From positions 1 through 25,351 of the forward strand of contig JAKJAB010000006.1 in the NCBI GenBank assembly GCA_022707725.1: a stretch of 25,351 bases of DNA. The letters are read 5' to 3'. Position 1 is the first letter of the stretch. Every line of letters begins with the position of its first letter. Under the pieces are notes generated by a model, which was not told the origin of the DNA, searched no databases, and saw only the letters and a list, made by a program, of their open reading frames with translations. A program made the translations under genes and the position numbers. The stretch is from Chloroflexota bacterium. GTDB taxonomy: Bacteria > Chloroflexota > Anaerolineae > B4-G1 > SLSP01. This document shows, one piece after another, positions 7,870 through 15,779 of this stretch.

Positions 7870-9309
7870 TTGAAACCTTTCGCACTCGATAAAAAACTGA
7901 TCTTTCTTGTTGCGGTATTGCTGTGCGGCATTGCCGTGCTGTCTGCCTGCGCAATGCCCGACACGCCGATGCCCACGCCGACGCCGACGCGCACGCCCAT
8001 CCTCCCCACCCCCACGCCCACACCGACTCCCACACCGACACCCACAGCCACCCCCACCATCACCCCCAGTCCCACACCGACGCTGCCGCCGGGATTGATC
8101 ATGCCGGTGCGGGCGGCCGAGCCACAGGGCTGGCCTCCACTGCCCTCCGAGTTGTACTTCCTGCGCGAAGGGCGCGTCTATGTATGGCTGGCCGAAGGCA
8201 GCGCGCTCGACGCCATTCCAGTAGCCGACGCCGCCGCCGTCCTCGCCTACCGTGTGACAGCGGACAAACGTTTTATCGTTTACGGCACCGATGCCGGAGA
8301 GCTGTACCTTTTCGACCGCGCGGCGCGAGAGCACAAATTCATCCCCACCGCCGGCCGGTTGATCGAGTCGCTGGCCGAACCGCCGGGCATGGATTTCGAC
8401 GTGACGGCGGATGGGCGGTATCTGGTGTACATCGCGTGGGGTGTCCAATCCGCATTGCCGGACGCGCCGGACGCGGTCGCCACTGAGTTCCCCTATGGCA
8501 CGATCTTCGCCATCGATCTCAACAATGTGCGTCAGACGCAACGCGAGCTGGGATTCTGCAACAGCAGCGCCGACGCCAAATGCGCTGGTCTCGCCCTCGC
8601 CCCCGGCGGCAGCTATGTCGTGTATGAGGACGGCGCCGGTCTGTGGCTGACGGCGCTCGACGTCCCAGACCCTCGACTGGTGCTGCCCTATACGGATGGC
8701 GCAAACTGGCGTTTTTCAAAGTGGGCGCCCAACAGTCGCTGGCTGATCCTGGAAGACCAGTCGGCGCAGGGCACGGCGCTGGCCCTGTTCGACATCGCTA
8801 CAGAGCAACTACTGCCTGTCGATGTCCCCTGCGCGCAGCACTGTCGCCTGGAATTGAGCTGGGGTGAGCAGAGCATCTGGGTCTCCGCCGACACGCCAGA
8901 ATATGGCTGTCTCTACGAAATCCAACCGGTTATCGGCGAACCGTTGTTGGCCATCACCCAAGAAAAATGCCTGACCGGTCCATGGGGACTGCATCCCACA
9001 TCGCCGCAGGCGCTACCCGATGGCTGGGTTGCATTCGTCCACCGCGGTTGTGGAACGGGCTGCCAAGGCCCGGCGCCCGGTCTGTATTTCCTGGGACCAG
9101 AAGAGGCCACACAGCCCATTGCACTGCTGGATGAGGCGGAAGGCTCCGCGCTGTGGACGGCAGATGCCTCTGCGTTCCTCTATTTCGACCCGCAGGGCGT
9201 TCCCACCCACCTCGGGGTGACCGATGCCGCACAATTCTGGGACGTACGCCGTATCCTCGACAACGCGCACGCTTTCCAGTGGGGCATGATCGTGGATGGC
9301 AACCAGTAG
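7870..9309 (+). CDS. Lipoprotein with TPTPT stalk and predicted beta-propeller
   Basis: The 479-residue protein begins at a TTG codon with GGAG upstream (7857-7860). The signal peptide KLIFLVAVLLCGIAVLSAC ends in a lipobox LSAC (Cys27). A strict TPTPT repeat (about residues 35-75) forms an extended stalk. The remaining 400 residues show beta-propeller-like repeats (VTADGRYLVYIAWG, LAPGGSYVVYEDGAGLW, WAPNSRWLILEDQ, LWTADASAFLYFDPQG), as in TolB/PD40 folds. Several Cys pairs (CNSSADAKC, CAQHC, CGTGC) suggest disulfides outside the cell. Specific function is unknown. The stop codon lies inside a hairpin (9303-9336) made from GTAGACA-type repeats. Confidence 0.78.
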   Translation: MKPFALDKKLIFLVAVLLCGIAVLSACAMPDTPMPTPTPTRTPILPTPTPTPTPTPTPTATPTITPSPTPTLPPGLIMPVRAAEPQGWPPLPSELYFLREGRVYVWLAEGSALDAIPVADAAAVLAYRVTADKRFIVYGTDAGELYLFDRAAREHKFIPTAGRLIESLAEPPGMDFDVTADGRYLVYIAWGVQSALPDAPDAVATEFPYGTIFAIDLNNVRQTQRELGFCNSSADAKCAGLALAPGGSYVVYEDGAGLWLTALDVPDPRLVLPYTDGANWRFSKWAPNSRWLILEDQSAQGTALALFDIATEQLLPVDVPCAQHCRLELSWGEQSIWVSADTPEYGCLYEIQPVIGEPLLAITQEKCLTGPWGLHPTSPQALPDGWVAFVHRGCGTGCQGPAPGLYFLGPEEATQPIALLDEAEGSALWTADASAFLYFDPQGVPTHLGVTDAAQFWDVRRILDNAHAFQWGMIVDGNQ

Positions 9310-9354
9310 ACGGGGGGTAAAACGCCTGTCTACTGGCTACCGTCTACTATCTAC
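9303..9354 (+). repeat. GTAGACA-family heptad element with foldback (copy 1)
   Basis: One forward unit GTAGACG (9306-9312) contains the stop codon of the preceding gene. Four inverted units follow at 9327-9354 (TGTCTAC, TGGCTAC, CGTCTAC, TATCTAC). The CCAGTAGAC arm (9303-9311) pairs perfectly with GTCTACTGG (9328-9336) and extends inward to about 12 pairs. The element ends 3 bases before the -35 box of the next gene. Related copies are at 15779-15870 and 17244-17293. Confidence 0.8.
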
Positions 9355-9357
9355 CAT

Positions 9358-9386
9358 TTGACGTTTCCCCGTTGCCGTTGTATAAA
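9358..9386 (+). promoter_or_regulatory. Predicted sigma-70-type promoter of the G5-domain lipoprotein gene
   Basis: TTGACG (9358-9363), a 17-base spacer, and TATAAA (9381-9386). The expected start of transcription (about 9392-9394) coincides with the ATG at 9394, so the mRNA may have no leader. Confidence 0.65.
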
Positions 9387-9393
9387 ACACGGC

Positions 9394-10965
9394 ATGAACT
9401 TATCAGCGTTTCTGCAATCGAAGTATAGTCGTTTATCCGGCGCAGTCGCGCTCGCGCTGCTGGCGGTGGGCGCGTTGCTCGTCGCCTGCACCGCCCCCAT
9501 CCCCGTCGAGCCAAACCGTGTGACCCTGGCGGTCGATGGCGAGCAGCGGCTCATCGTCACCGAACTGGCCACTGTGCGCGATCTGCTGACCGCCGAGGGC
9601 GTCACCCTCGGCGATCTCGACCGGGTAAGCCCTCCGGAAACCGCTGCGCTACGCGACGGGATGGTCGTCACCGTAGTGCGCGTGGTCCGGGTGACCGAGA
9701 CGGTATCCGAGACGCTGCCTTTTGGACGGCAAGTGCTGCGCGACGCCGCCATCCCCGAAGGCGAAACACGCCTGCTCCAATCGGGACAGACCGGCATTTT
9801 GGAACGGGCATACCGCATCGCGCTGGAAGACGGCGTCGAAGTGGAGCGCACGCTGATGCAGGAAGCGGTCACCCTGAAGCCCCAGGATGAAATCCGGCTC
9901 GTGGGGACGCGCCCCAACGTCGAGACCGTCATCATCACCGGCACGCTGGCCTACATGAACCACCAGGATGCCTGGATCGTGCGCGGGAGCAATCGCACGC
10001 GCCGTCGCCTCACCGCTTTGGGCGATCTGGACGGGCGGGTGTTCGCCCTCTCGCCGGATGCGACGAAGCTGCTGTTCACGCGCGGCGTTACCGACGCCGA
10101 CCACATCAACGCGCTGTGGCTGGTTCGCATCGGCGAGGCCGATCCCGACCCCATCCCGCTCGATGTCAACGATGTGTTGTGGGCCGGGTGGCATCCCAAA
10201 GACGCGCGCATCGCCTGGACGACGGCAGAGGTCATCGAGGCTGCGCCGGGCTGGCGCGGGCAGAACGATCTCTGGACGGCGATCCTTTCCATGCAAAACG
10301 TGCTCATCTCGCGGCGGGAAGTCCTGAAGCCGGAGGCGGGCGGCGGGTACGGCTGGTGGGGCACGCGCTACGTTTGGTCACCCACGAGCGATGTGTTAGC
10401 CTATTCGCAGCCAGACACGGTGGGGGTGATCGCATTGCGGGACGCCAAACGCACGCCGTTGCTCACCTTCCCGGCCTACCGCACCTACAGCAGTTGGGCG
10501 TGGAATCCGGCGATTGCCTGGTCGCCCAACGGCAACTTCATCGCCGCCGTCATTCACGCGCCGTCGCCCAACATCGCCGACCCGGAGGAAAGCCCGGTCT
10601 TCAACGTGTGGCAGCTCGCGGCGACGGGCGCGTACAGCGCGGCGATGGCTTCCGAAGCGGGGATGTGGGCCACGCCGTCCTTCGCGCCGGACGGATCGGG
10701 CCTGCTCTTTGGGCGGGCGCTCGTTCCCTACCGCAGCGACACCAGCCCGCACAGGCTCTGCCTCATCGACCGCGACGGCTCCGACCAACGCTGTTTCGAC
10801 GCGCCAGGCGAGACCGGCATCGAATTGCCCTCGTGGCGTTGGAGTCCCGACGGAGACGTGATCGCCTTCATTTTGCTGGGTGACATTTACTTGATGTCGC
10901 CAACCGATGGGAGCACGATCCCCTTGGTGGATGATGGCGGCATTACGTTGATTGATTGGCAGTAA
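9394..10965 (+). CDS. Lipoprotein with DUF348 and G5 domains fused to a predicted beta-propeller
   Basis: The 523-residue protein has a signal peptide ending in lipobox LVAC (Cys32). Residues about 42-98 are a DUF348-type domain (VTLAVDGEQRLIVTELATVR onward). Residues about 99-170 are a G5 domain (TETVSETLPFGRQVLRDAAI, then GETRLLQSGQTGILERAYRI). Both occur in RpfB-like wall-remodelling proteins and are thought to bind wall polymers. The rest (about 185-523) carries TolB/PD40-like blades: LSPDATKLLFTRG, WSPTSDVLAYSQPD, WSPNGNFIAAVIH, FAPDGSGLLFGRAL and WSPDGDVIAFILLGD. No resuscitation or lytic domain is present. ATG 9394 was chosen over a TTG at 9358, which falls in the -35 box. No Shine-Dalgarno sequence is visible, which fits leaderless translation. 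Confidence 0.82.
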   Translation: MNLSAFLQSKYSRLSGAVALALLAVGALLVACTAPIPVEPNRVTLAVDGEQRLIVTELATVRDLLTAEGVTLGDLDRVSPPETAALRDGMVVTVVRVVRVTETVSETLPFGRQVLRDAAIPEGETRLLQSGQTGILERAYRIALEDGVEVERTLMQEAVTLKPQDEIRLVGTRPNVETVIITGTLAYMNHQDAWIVRGSNRTRRRLTALGDLDGRVFALSPDATKLLFTRGVTDADHINALWLVRIGEADPDPIPLDVNDVLWAGWHPKDARIAWTTAEVIEAAPGWRGQNDLWTAILSMQNVLISRREVLKPEAGGGYGWWGTRYVWSPTSDVLAYSQPDTVGVIALRDAKRTPLLTFPAYRTYSSWAWNPAIAWSPNGNFIAAVIHAPSPNIADPEESPVFNVWQLAATGAYSAAMASEAGMWATPSFAPDGSGLLFGRALVPYRSDTSPHRLCLIDRDGSDQRCFDAPGETGIELPSWRWSPDGDVIAFILLGDIYLMSPTDGSTIPLVDDGGITLIDWQ

Positions 10966-11000
10966 AGATCAGCGGATCGAACGAATCGAAAAGGAACATT

Positions 11001-14000
11001 ATGACCGCCCCCCACCCCATCCTTGACTTGATCCGGCGTTTCGACGACAATGCCGCGCAGTACCGCGGCCCCGCGTACAACGAGACCGAAGTCCGCCGCG
11101 AATTCATCGATCCCCTCTTCAAGGCGCTCGGCTGGGACGTGGACAACACGCAGGGTTACGCCGAGAAGTACAAGGAAGTCGTCCACGAAGCGCGGGTGAC
11201 GGTGGGCGGGCGGGTGAAGGCTCCCGATTACGCCTTCCGCGTGGGCGGACGGCCCGTCTTCTTCGTCGAAGCCAAGCGCCCCGGCGTGACGCTCCATTCA
11301 GGCCGCGAGGCCGACGAAGCCGCGTTCCAGGTGCGCCGTTACGCCTGGTCGGCCAAACTGCCGGTGAGCGTGTTGACCAACTTCGCCGAATTCGCCCTCT
11401 ACGACTGCCGCAGCAAACCGGCGCGCAGCGAGGGCGCGGGGATCGGCCGCGTGGCTTACTACACCCACACGCAGTTCCCCGACGTGTGGGACGACCTGAC
11501 CGGCCTGCTCGCGCCCGAAGCCATCCGCAAGGGCGCGCTGGACCGCTTCATCGAATCCGAGAAGGCGACACGCGGCACGCAGACCGTGGACGCTGCCTTC
11601 CTCGCCGAGATCGAAGGCTGGCGCGACGCGCTGGCGCGCAACATCGCGCTGCGCAATCCCGGCCTCACCGTGCGCGCCCTCAACTTCGCCGTGCAGAAGA
11701 CCATCGACCGCCTCATCTTCCTGCGCATCGCCGAGGATCGCGGCTTCGAGCCGTACCACCGCCTGGGCGACCTGGCGCAGGGCAAGGACCTCTATCGCGC
11801 GCTCGGTGAAGTCTTCCGCCAGGCCGACAATCGCTACAACGCCGGGCTGTTCTACTTCCGCCGGGAAGCCGATCGGGAGGCAGACTTCGACGACTTCACC
11901 CTCGACCTCCAGGTGGATGACAAGACGCTCAAGGACATCCTCACCCGCCTGTACTATCCCGAAAGCCCGTATGCCTTCGACGCCCTGCCCGCCGACATCC
12001 TGGGGCAGGTCTACGAGCAATTCCTCGGCAAGGTGATCCGGCTGACGGCGGGCGGGCGCGCCAAAGTCGAGGAAAAGCCGGAGGTGAAGAAGGCCGGCGG
12101 CGTCTACTACACGCCCACCTACATCGTGGATTACATCGTCGAACACACCGTCGGCGCGCTGCTGGAAGGCAAGACGTGGCGCGAGGTGCGCGGCCTCGAC
12201 GCGCGCGGCGTGCAACGCTACGCTCCGCTGCGCGTCCTCGATCCCGCGTGCGGTTCCGGCACGTTCCTGCTGCAAGCCTACCAGTCTTTGCTGGACTGGT
12301 ATCTGGAGCAGTTCATCGCCGAGGACGCCGCCGCCCACGCGAAGGCCGGGCGCATCGCCCGCCCGGTCTCCCCCCCTTCCGTCCCCCCCAGTGGGGGGGA
12401 AAGAGGGGGGGAATGGCGCCTCACCACCGAAGCCCGCAAAGACATCCTCCTCACGCACCTCTACGGCGTGGACATCGACCCGCAGGCGGTGGAAGTGACC
12501 AAGCTCTCGCTGCTGCTCAAGGTGCTGGAAGGCGAGGACGAGGGAACGTTGGGCCAGCAGTTGACGATGAGCCTGGGCCAGGCGGAGCGCGTGCTGCCCG
12601 ACCTGGGGCAGAACATCCGCTGCGGCAACAGCCTCATCGGCAGCGACTTCTACCAGGGGCAGCAGTTGGGCCTGGGACTGCTGGACGACGAAGAACTATA
12701 CCGCATCAACGCCTTCGATTGGGACAAGGGTTTCGGCAAGGCGATGGCGGCGGGCGGCTTCGACGCGGTGATCGGGAATCCGCCGTACATTCGCATCCAG
12801 GCGATGAAGGAATATGCCCCTCAGGAAGTGGAATTCTACAAAAAGCAGTACATCGCCGCCGGCAAAGGCAACTACGACATCTACGTGGTCTTTGTGGAAA
12901 AGGGACTGAGCCTGCTGCGGCCCGGCGGACGGCTGGGCTACATCCTGCCGCACAAGTTCTTCAACGCGCAGTACGGCGAACCGCTGCGCGGGTTGATCGC
13001 GCAGGGCAAGCATCTGGCGGACGTCGTCCATTTTGGCGACCAACAGGTGTTTGCGAACGCGACGACCTACACCTGCCTGCTATTCCTGGACAAGGACGGG
13101 CGCGACACATTCCACGTCACCAAAGTGGAAGATCTGGCCGCCTGGCGCACGGCCAACACCACGCCACCGCCCGTCAAGATCCCTTTACGACACATAGGAC
13201 AATACCTGAAAGAGTCAGCGGAAGACGCTGAATATACGACGCAGTCGGAAACGGAAGGTGACATCTCGACCACAAAACTCAGCGCGGCCGAGTGGAATTT
13301 TATCGTAGGAGCAAGTGCGGGATTGTTTCATAAACTACAACGGATACCAGTCACATTAGGAGATGTGACAGCGCAAATCGCTCAAGGTATCCGCACTAGT
13401 GCAAACAACATCTATGTTCTAGACACACAAACTACCACAGAAACTACCGTTACTGCGTTCTCCGAACAACTTGGACAGCAAGTAGAACTTGAGAGGCCCG
13501 CTGTATCATTGTTCTTGCAAGGACGCGAGATTAAGCCCTATCAGATTCTGCACTCCGGCAAGGTTGTGATAATGCCTTATAAAATCCAAGACGGCCGAGC
13601 ACAATTGATTCCCGAAACTCACATAAAAAAGGTGAACCCCAAAACCTATGAGTATTTAAGGAAAAACAAAACATTGCTCTCAGAACGAGAAAAGGGCAAG
13701 TTTAGAGGTAATGAATGGTATGCTTATGGGCGTAAGCAAAATATTGAACTGATGTTATTATCCAAAATTCTCGTTCCCGACATCGCCAATCGTGCGTCGT
13801 TCGCTCTCGATGAACATGGCGAATATGCTTTTACCAGCGGCTACGGCATTACGCTCAATGAAACAACGCAAGAATCCATCAAGTATATCCTGGGATTGCT
13901 CAATAGCTGTCTGCTTGACTTCTATCTCAAACGCATCAGCACAACCCTGCGCGGTGGTTTCTTTCGTTATTTCACGCAATACCTTGAACCGCTCCCCATC

Positions 14001-14228
14001 CGCACCATCGACTTCGACGACCCCGCCGACGTCGCCCGCCACGACCGCATGGTCGCCCTGGTGGAGCGCATGCTCGACCTGCACCGGCGGCTCGCAGCGG
14101 CCAAGCTCGCCCACGAGAAACACCTGCTGCAACAGCAGATCGACGTCACGGACAAGGTCATCGACGCGTTGGTGTACGAGCTGTACGCACTCACGGCGGA
14201 GGAGATCGCGATTGTGGAAGGGGCGTAA
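11001..14228 (+). CDS. Single-chain restriction-modification enzyme (type IIG-like, Eco57I-type adenine methylase with PD-(D/E)xK nuclease)
   Basis: The 1075-residue protein starts at ATG 11001 (AAAAGGA upstream). The N-terminal domain carries a PD-(D/E)xK nuclease signature, with D76 in APDYAFRVGG and E90-x-K92 in FFVEAKRPG. A helical linker follows. The N6-adenine methylase core has VYYTPTYIVDYIVEHT, SAM motif I DPACGSGTFLLQ (from D414) and catalytic NPPY (593-596), with IYVVFVEKGLSLLRPGGRLG downstream. The target-recognition region (about 730-990) is TaqI_C-like (FLQGREIKPY, LLNSCLLDFYLKRI), followed by a helical tail. Such enzymes recognise one site, methylate it, and cut unmodified DNA. 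Two oddities are a Pro/Gly insertion (about 455-472) encoded by a C-rich palindrome and an AT-rich recognition domain. No separate R, M or S gene is nearby. Target sequence is unknown. Confidence 0.87.
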   Translation: MTAPHPILDLIRRFDDNAAQYRGPAYNETEVRREFIDPLFKALGWDVDNTQGYAEKYKEVVHEARVTVGGRVKAPDYAFRVGGRPVFFVEAKRPGVTLHSGREADEAAFQVRRYAWSAKLPVSVLTNFAEFALYDCRSKPARSEGAGIGRVAYYTHTQFPDVWDDLTGLLAPEAIRKGALDRFIESEKATRGTQTVDAAFLAEIEGWRDALARNIALRNPGLTVRALNFAVQKTIDRLIFLRIAEDRGFEPYHRLGDLAQGKDLYRALGEVFRQADNRYNAGLFYFRREADREADFDDFTLDLQVDDKTLKDILTRLYYPESPYAFDALPADILGQVYEQFLGKVIRLTAGGRAKVEEKPEVKKAGGVYYTPTYIVDYIVEHTVGALLEGKTWREVRGLDARGVQRYAPLRVLDPACGSGTFLLQAYQSLLDWYLEQFIAEDAAAHAKAGRIARPVSPPSVPPSGGERGGEWRLTTEARKDILLTHLYGVDIDPQAVEVTKLSLLLKVLEGEDEGTLGQQLTMSLGQAERVLPDLGQNIRCGNSLIGSDFYQGQQLGLGLLDDEELYRINAFDWDKGFGKAMAAGGFDAVIGNPPYIRIQAMKEYAPQEVEFYKKQYIAAGKGNYDIYVVFVEKGLSLLRPGGRLGYILPHKFFNAQYGEPLRGLIAQGKHLADVVHFGDQQVFANATTYTCLLFLDKDGRDTFHVTKVEDLAAWRTANTTPPPVKIPLRHIGQYLKESAEDAEYTTQSETEGDISTTKLSAAEWNFIVGASAGLFHKLQRIPVTLGDVTAQIAQGIRTSANNIYVLDTQTTTETTVTAFSEQLGQQVELERPAVSLFLQGREIKPYQILHSGKVVIMPYKIQDGRAQLIPETHIKKVNPKTYEYLRKNKTLLSEREKGKFRGNEWYAYGRKQNIELMLLSKILVPDIANRASFALDEHGEYAFTSGYGITLNETTQESIKYILGLLNSCLLDFYLKRISTTLRGGFFRYFTQYLEPLPIRTIDFDDPADVARHDRMVALVERMLDLHRRLAAAKLAHEKHLLQQQIDVTDKVIDALVYELYALTAEEIAIVEGA
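12369..12413. repeat. C/G-tract palindrome inserted in frame in the methylase gene
   Basis: Two C-tracts separated by TTCCGT are followed by CAGTG and two G-tracts separated by AAAGA. The halves are near-perfect reverse complements. It is translated as SPPSVPPSGGERGG, unlike the flanking helical sequence. It lies between methylase motifs I and IV without breaking the frame. This looks like a mobile palindromic (REP/MITE-like) unit; only one copy is in this window. Confidence 0.65.
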
Positions 14229-14241
14229 CCTCGGTGGAATA

Positions 14242-14250
14242 TGCTATAAT
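14242..14250 (+). promoter_or_regulatory. Extended -10 promoter of the toxin-antitoxin pair
   Basis: TGCTATAAT (TGn plus perfect TATAAT) lies 14 bases after the restriction-modification stop and about 26 bases before the UPF0175 start. No good -35 hexamer is seen at the usual spacing, which is normal for extended -10 promoters. The same nonamer occurs at 18931-18939. Confidence 0.6.
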
Positions 14251-14276
14251 GAAATGGGGTGAGTAAGGAGTATACT

Positions 14277-14552
14277 ATGAACGTAAAGTCATATACCATC
14301 GAACTGCCGGATTCCGCTTTTTCGGCGTTGCGTAAATCCCCTACCGAGTTCATCGAGGAAATGAAACGCGCTGCCGTACTGAAATGGTATGAAAGTGGAC
14401 TCATCAGCCAGGACAAGGCAGCCGAAATTGCCGGGCTTTCCCGCTATGAATTTCTGCGCCTGCTATCCCAGTATGACGTCTCAGCCATACAATACACACG
14501 CGAGGTTCTGGAAGAAGAACTGAGTTATGCCTCCGACAAACATCGTTCTTAA
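14277..14552 (+). CDS. UPF0175 family protein, predicted antitoxin
   Basis: The 91-residue protein (MNVKSYTIELPDSAFSALRK..., then AAVLKWYESGLISQDKAAEI and AGLSRYEFLRLLSQYDV) matches UPF0175. It has a short beta-strand segment, then a helix-turn-helix-like region. Members of this family are usually encoded just upstream of a DUF3368 PIN-like toxin and are predicted to act as its antitoxin and autorepressor. The ATG at 14277 has an ideal TAAGGAG ribosome binding site; an upstream in-frame start at 14259 lacks one. The coding sequence overlaps the toxin start by 26 bases, the common coupled arrangement. It appears intact while its partner is truncated, so it may now be an orphan antitoxin. An extended -10 promoter lies just upstream. 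Confidence 0.85.
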   Translation: MNVKSYTIELPDSAFSALRKSPTEFIEEMKRAAVLKWYESGLISQDKAAEIAGLSRYEFLRLLSQYDVSAIQYTREVLEEELSYASDKHRS

Positions 14553-14835
14553 CGCCTCTCCCTTAATCCTGCTGTGTAACAGCAATCTGGATTTTGTCCT
14601 GCCGGAGATGTTTACTGAGATTGTTGTCTCCGATGCTGTCTGGCAAGAAATCCTCCGCGGCCCTCGAAATGATCATGCGGCGCAACGCCTGCCTGATCTG
14701 AACTGGCTCAAACGGACCCCCGTAACACCCGCGTCATCGATTGTTCGTTGGGATTTGGGACCAGGAGAGACAGAAGTCCTAAGCTTTGCGCTTGAGCAAC
14801 GCGCATACATCCCCGTTTTGGACGATCTACTCGCC
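14527..14835 (+). pseudogene. DUF3368 (PIN-like) toxin, truncated at its 3' end
   Basis: The first 103 codons match DUF3368/COG2405-type predicted ribonuclease toxins: IVLNASPLILLCNSNLDFVL, VVSDAVWQEILRGP, LGPGETEVLSFALEQRAYIP and VLDDLLA. After that acidic motif the expected C-terminal third (typically continuing AR...A..LG) is absent. Instead the frame runs into NPGGKLCSTDH, which is the ribosome binding site and start of the aldo/keto reductase gene read in another frame, and stays open to a stop at 15064-15066. Three acidic positions of a PIN active site are at least partly retained, but the missing C-terminus probably inactivates the toxin. A 179-residue read-through product is formally possible. 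The break is most simply a deletion that joined the toxin gene to the next gene. Confidence 0.75.
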
Positions 14836-14852
14836 AATCCAGGAGGCAAACT

Positions 14853-15779
14853 ATGCTCTACCGACCATTCGGCAAACTGGGCTGGTCCATGTCCGCCGTG
14901 GGACTGGGCACGTGGAATATCGGCAATCAGTGGGGCGCGGTGGATGACGCGACGGCGTGGGCTACGGTGCGCGCAGCGTTCGACTGCGGCGTCAACCTGT
15001 TCGACGTCGCCGAATCCTACGGCGATCCCAACGGCCTCTCCGAAGAGCGGCTCGGCGGGGCGTTGACAGGGCTGCGGCATCGCGTCTACGTCGTCAGCAA
15101 GATTGGGCACTGGGGCGAGCGCACCGGGCAAGGCGTGCCCAAGACCACCACGGACATGATCCGCCTCTGCGCGCACGCCTCGCTGCATCGCCTGCGCACC
15201 GACTGGCACGACGTGCTGCTCTGCCACGAGAGCAACCTGGCCGATCCTACGATCTACCTGGAAGCTTTCGAACTGCTCAAGCAAGAAGGGCGATTGCGCG
15301 CCTACGGCATCTCCACCGACAGCCTGGATGTGCTCAAGCGGTTCAACGTCGATGGGACGTGCAGCGTGGTGGAGGTGAATTACTCGCTCGTCAACCGCGC
15401 GCCGGAAGCGGAGTTGTTCCCCTACTGCGCAGAACACGGCATCGCAGTGCTCATCCGTGGCCCACTGCGCCAGAGCTTGCTCGCGGGCAAGTACGCGCTC
15501 GACAGCGTCTTCACCGACTCCGTGCGCGCCGGGTGGAACAAGGGCGGCGCGGGCCGGGCTGGCTTCGAGGCGGATATGGCGAAGGTCGAACAGCTCAAGC
15601 GGCACGTCAAGCCGGGCGTGGAGATGGTCACTACGGCGCTGCGTTTCAGCTTCTCGCATCCCGTTGCGCCCGTCACCATCCCTGGCGCGAAATCGCCGGA
15701 GCAGGCGAAGATGAACGCCCAGGCCGGCAACCGCGCACTCACAACGGAGGAGCTGGCCGCAATCGATGCGATTTTCTAG
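14853..15779 (+). CDS. Aldo/keto reductase
   Basis: The 308-residue protein begins MLYRPFGKLGWSMSAVGLGT, typical of the YajO/general stress protein 69-like branch. It has the catalytic tetrad of the superfamily: D51 and Y56 (FDVAESYG), K83 (VVSKIG) and H125 (LLCHES). Near the C-terminus, VTIPGAKSPEQAKMNAQA is the NADP(H) phosphate-binding segment. It reduces aldehydes or ketones with NADPH; the substrate cannot be told. The ATG has a strong AGGAGG ribosome binding site (14841-14846). There is no room for its own promoter, since the truncated toxin gene ends directly at this site, so it may be transcribed from the toxin-antitoxin promoter. Its stop codon abuts a GTAGACA heptad element. Confidence 0.9.
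   Translation: MLYRPFGKLGWSMSAVGLGTWNIGNQWGAVDDATAWATVRAAFDCGVNLFDVAESYGDPNGLSEERLGGALTGLRHRVYVVSKIGHWGERTGQGVPKTTTDMIRLCAHASLHRLRTDWHDVLLCHESNLADPTIYLEAFELLKQEGRLRAYGISTDSLDVLKRFNVDGTCSVVEVNYSLVNRAPEAELFPYCAEHGIAVLIRGPLRQSLLAGKYALDSVFTDSVRAGWNKGGAGRAGFEADMAKVEQLKRHVKPGVEMVTTALRFSFSHPVAPVTIPGAKSPEQAKMNAQAGNRALTTEELAAIDAIF

Noticed and set aside
11298..12458. 386-residue open frame on the minus strand within the restriction-modification gene
   Set aside because: The plus-strand gene has intact nuclease and methylase motifs across the same bases; the antisense frame shows no domain and low-complexity composition.
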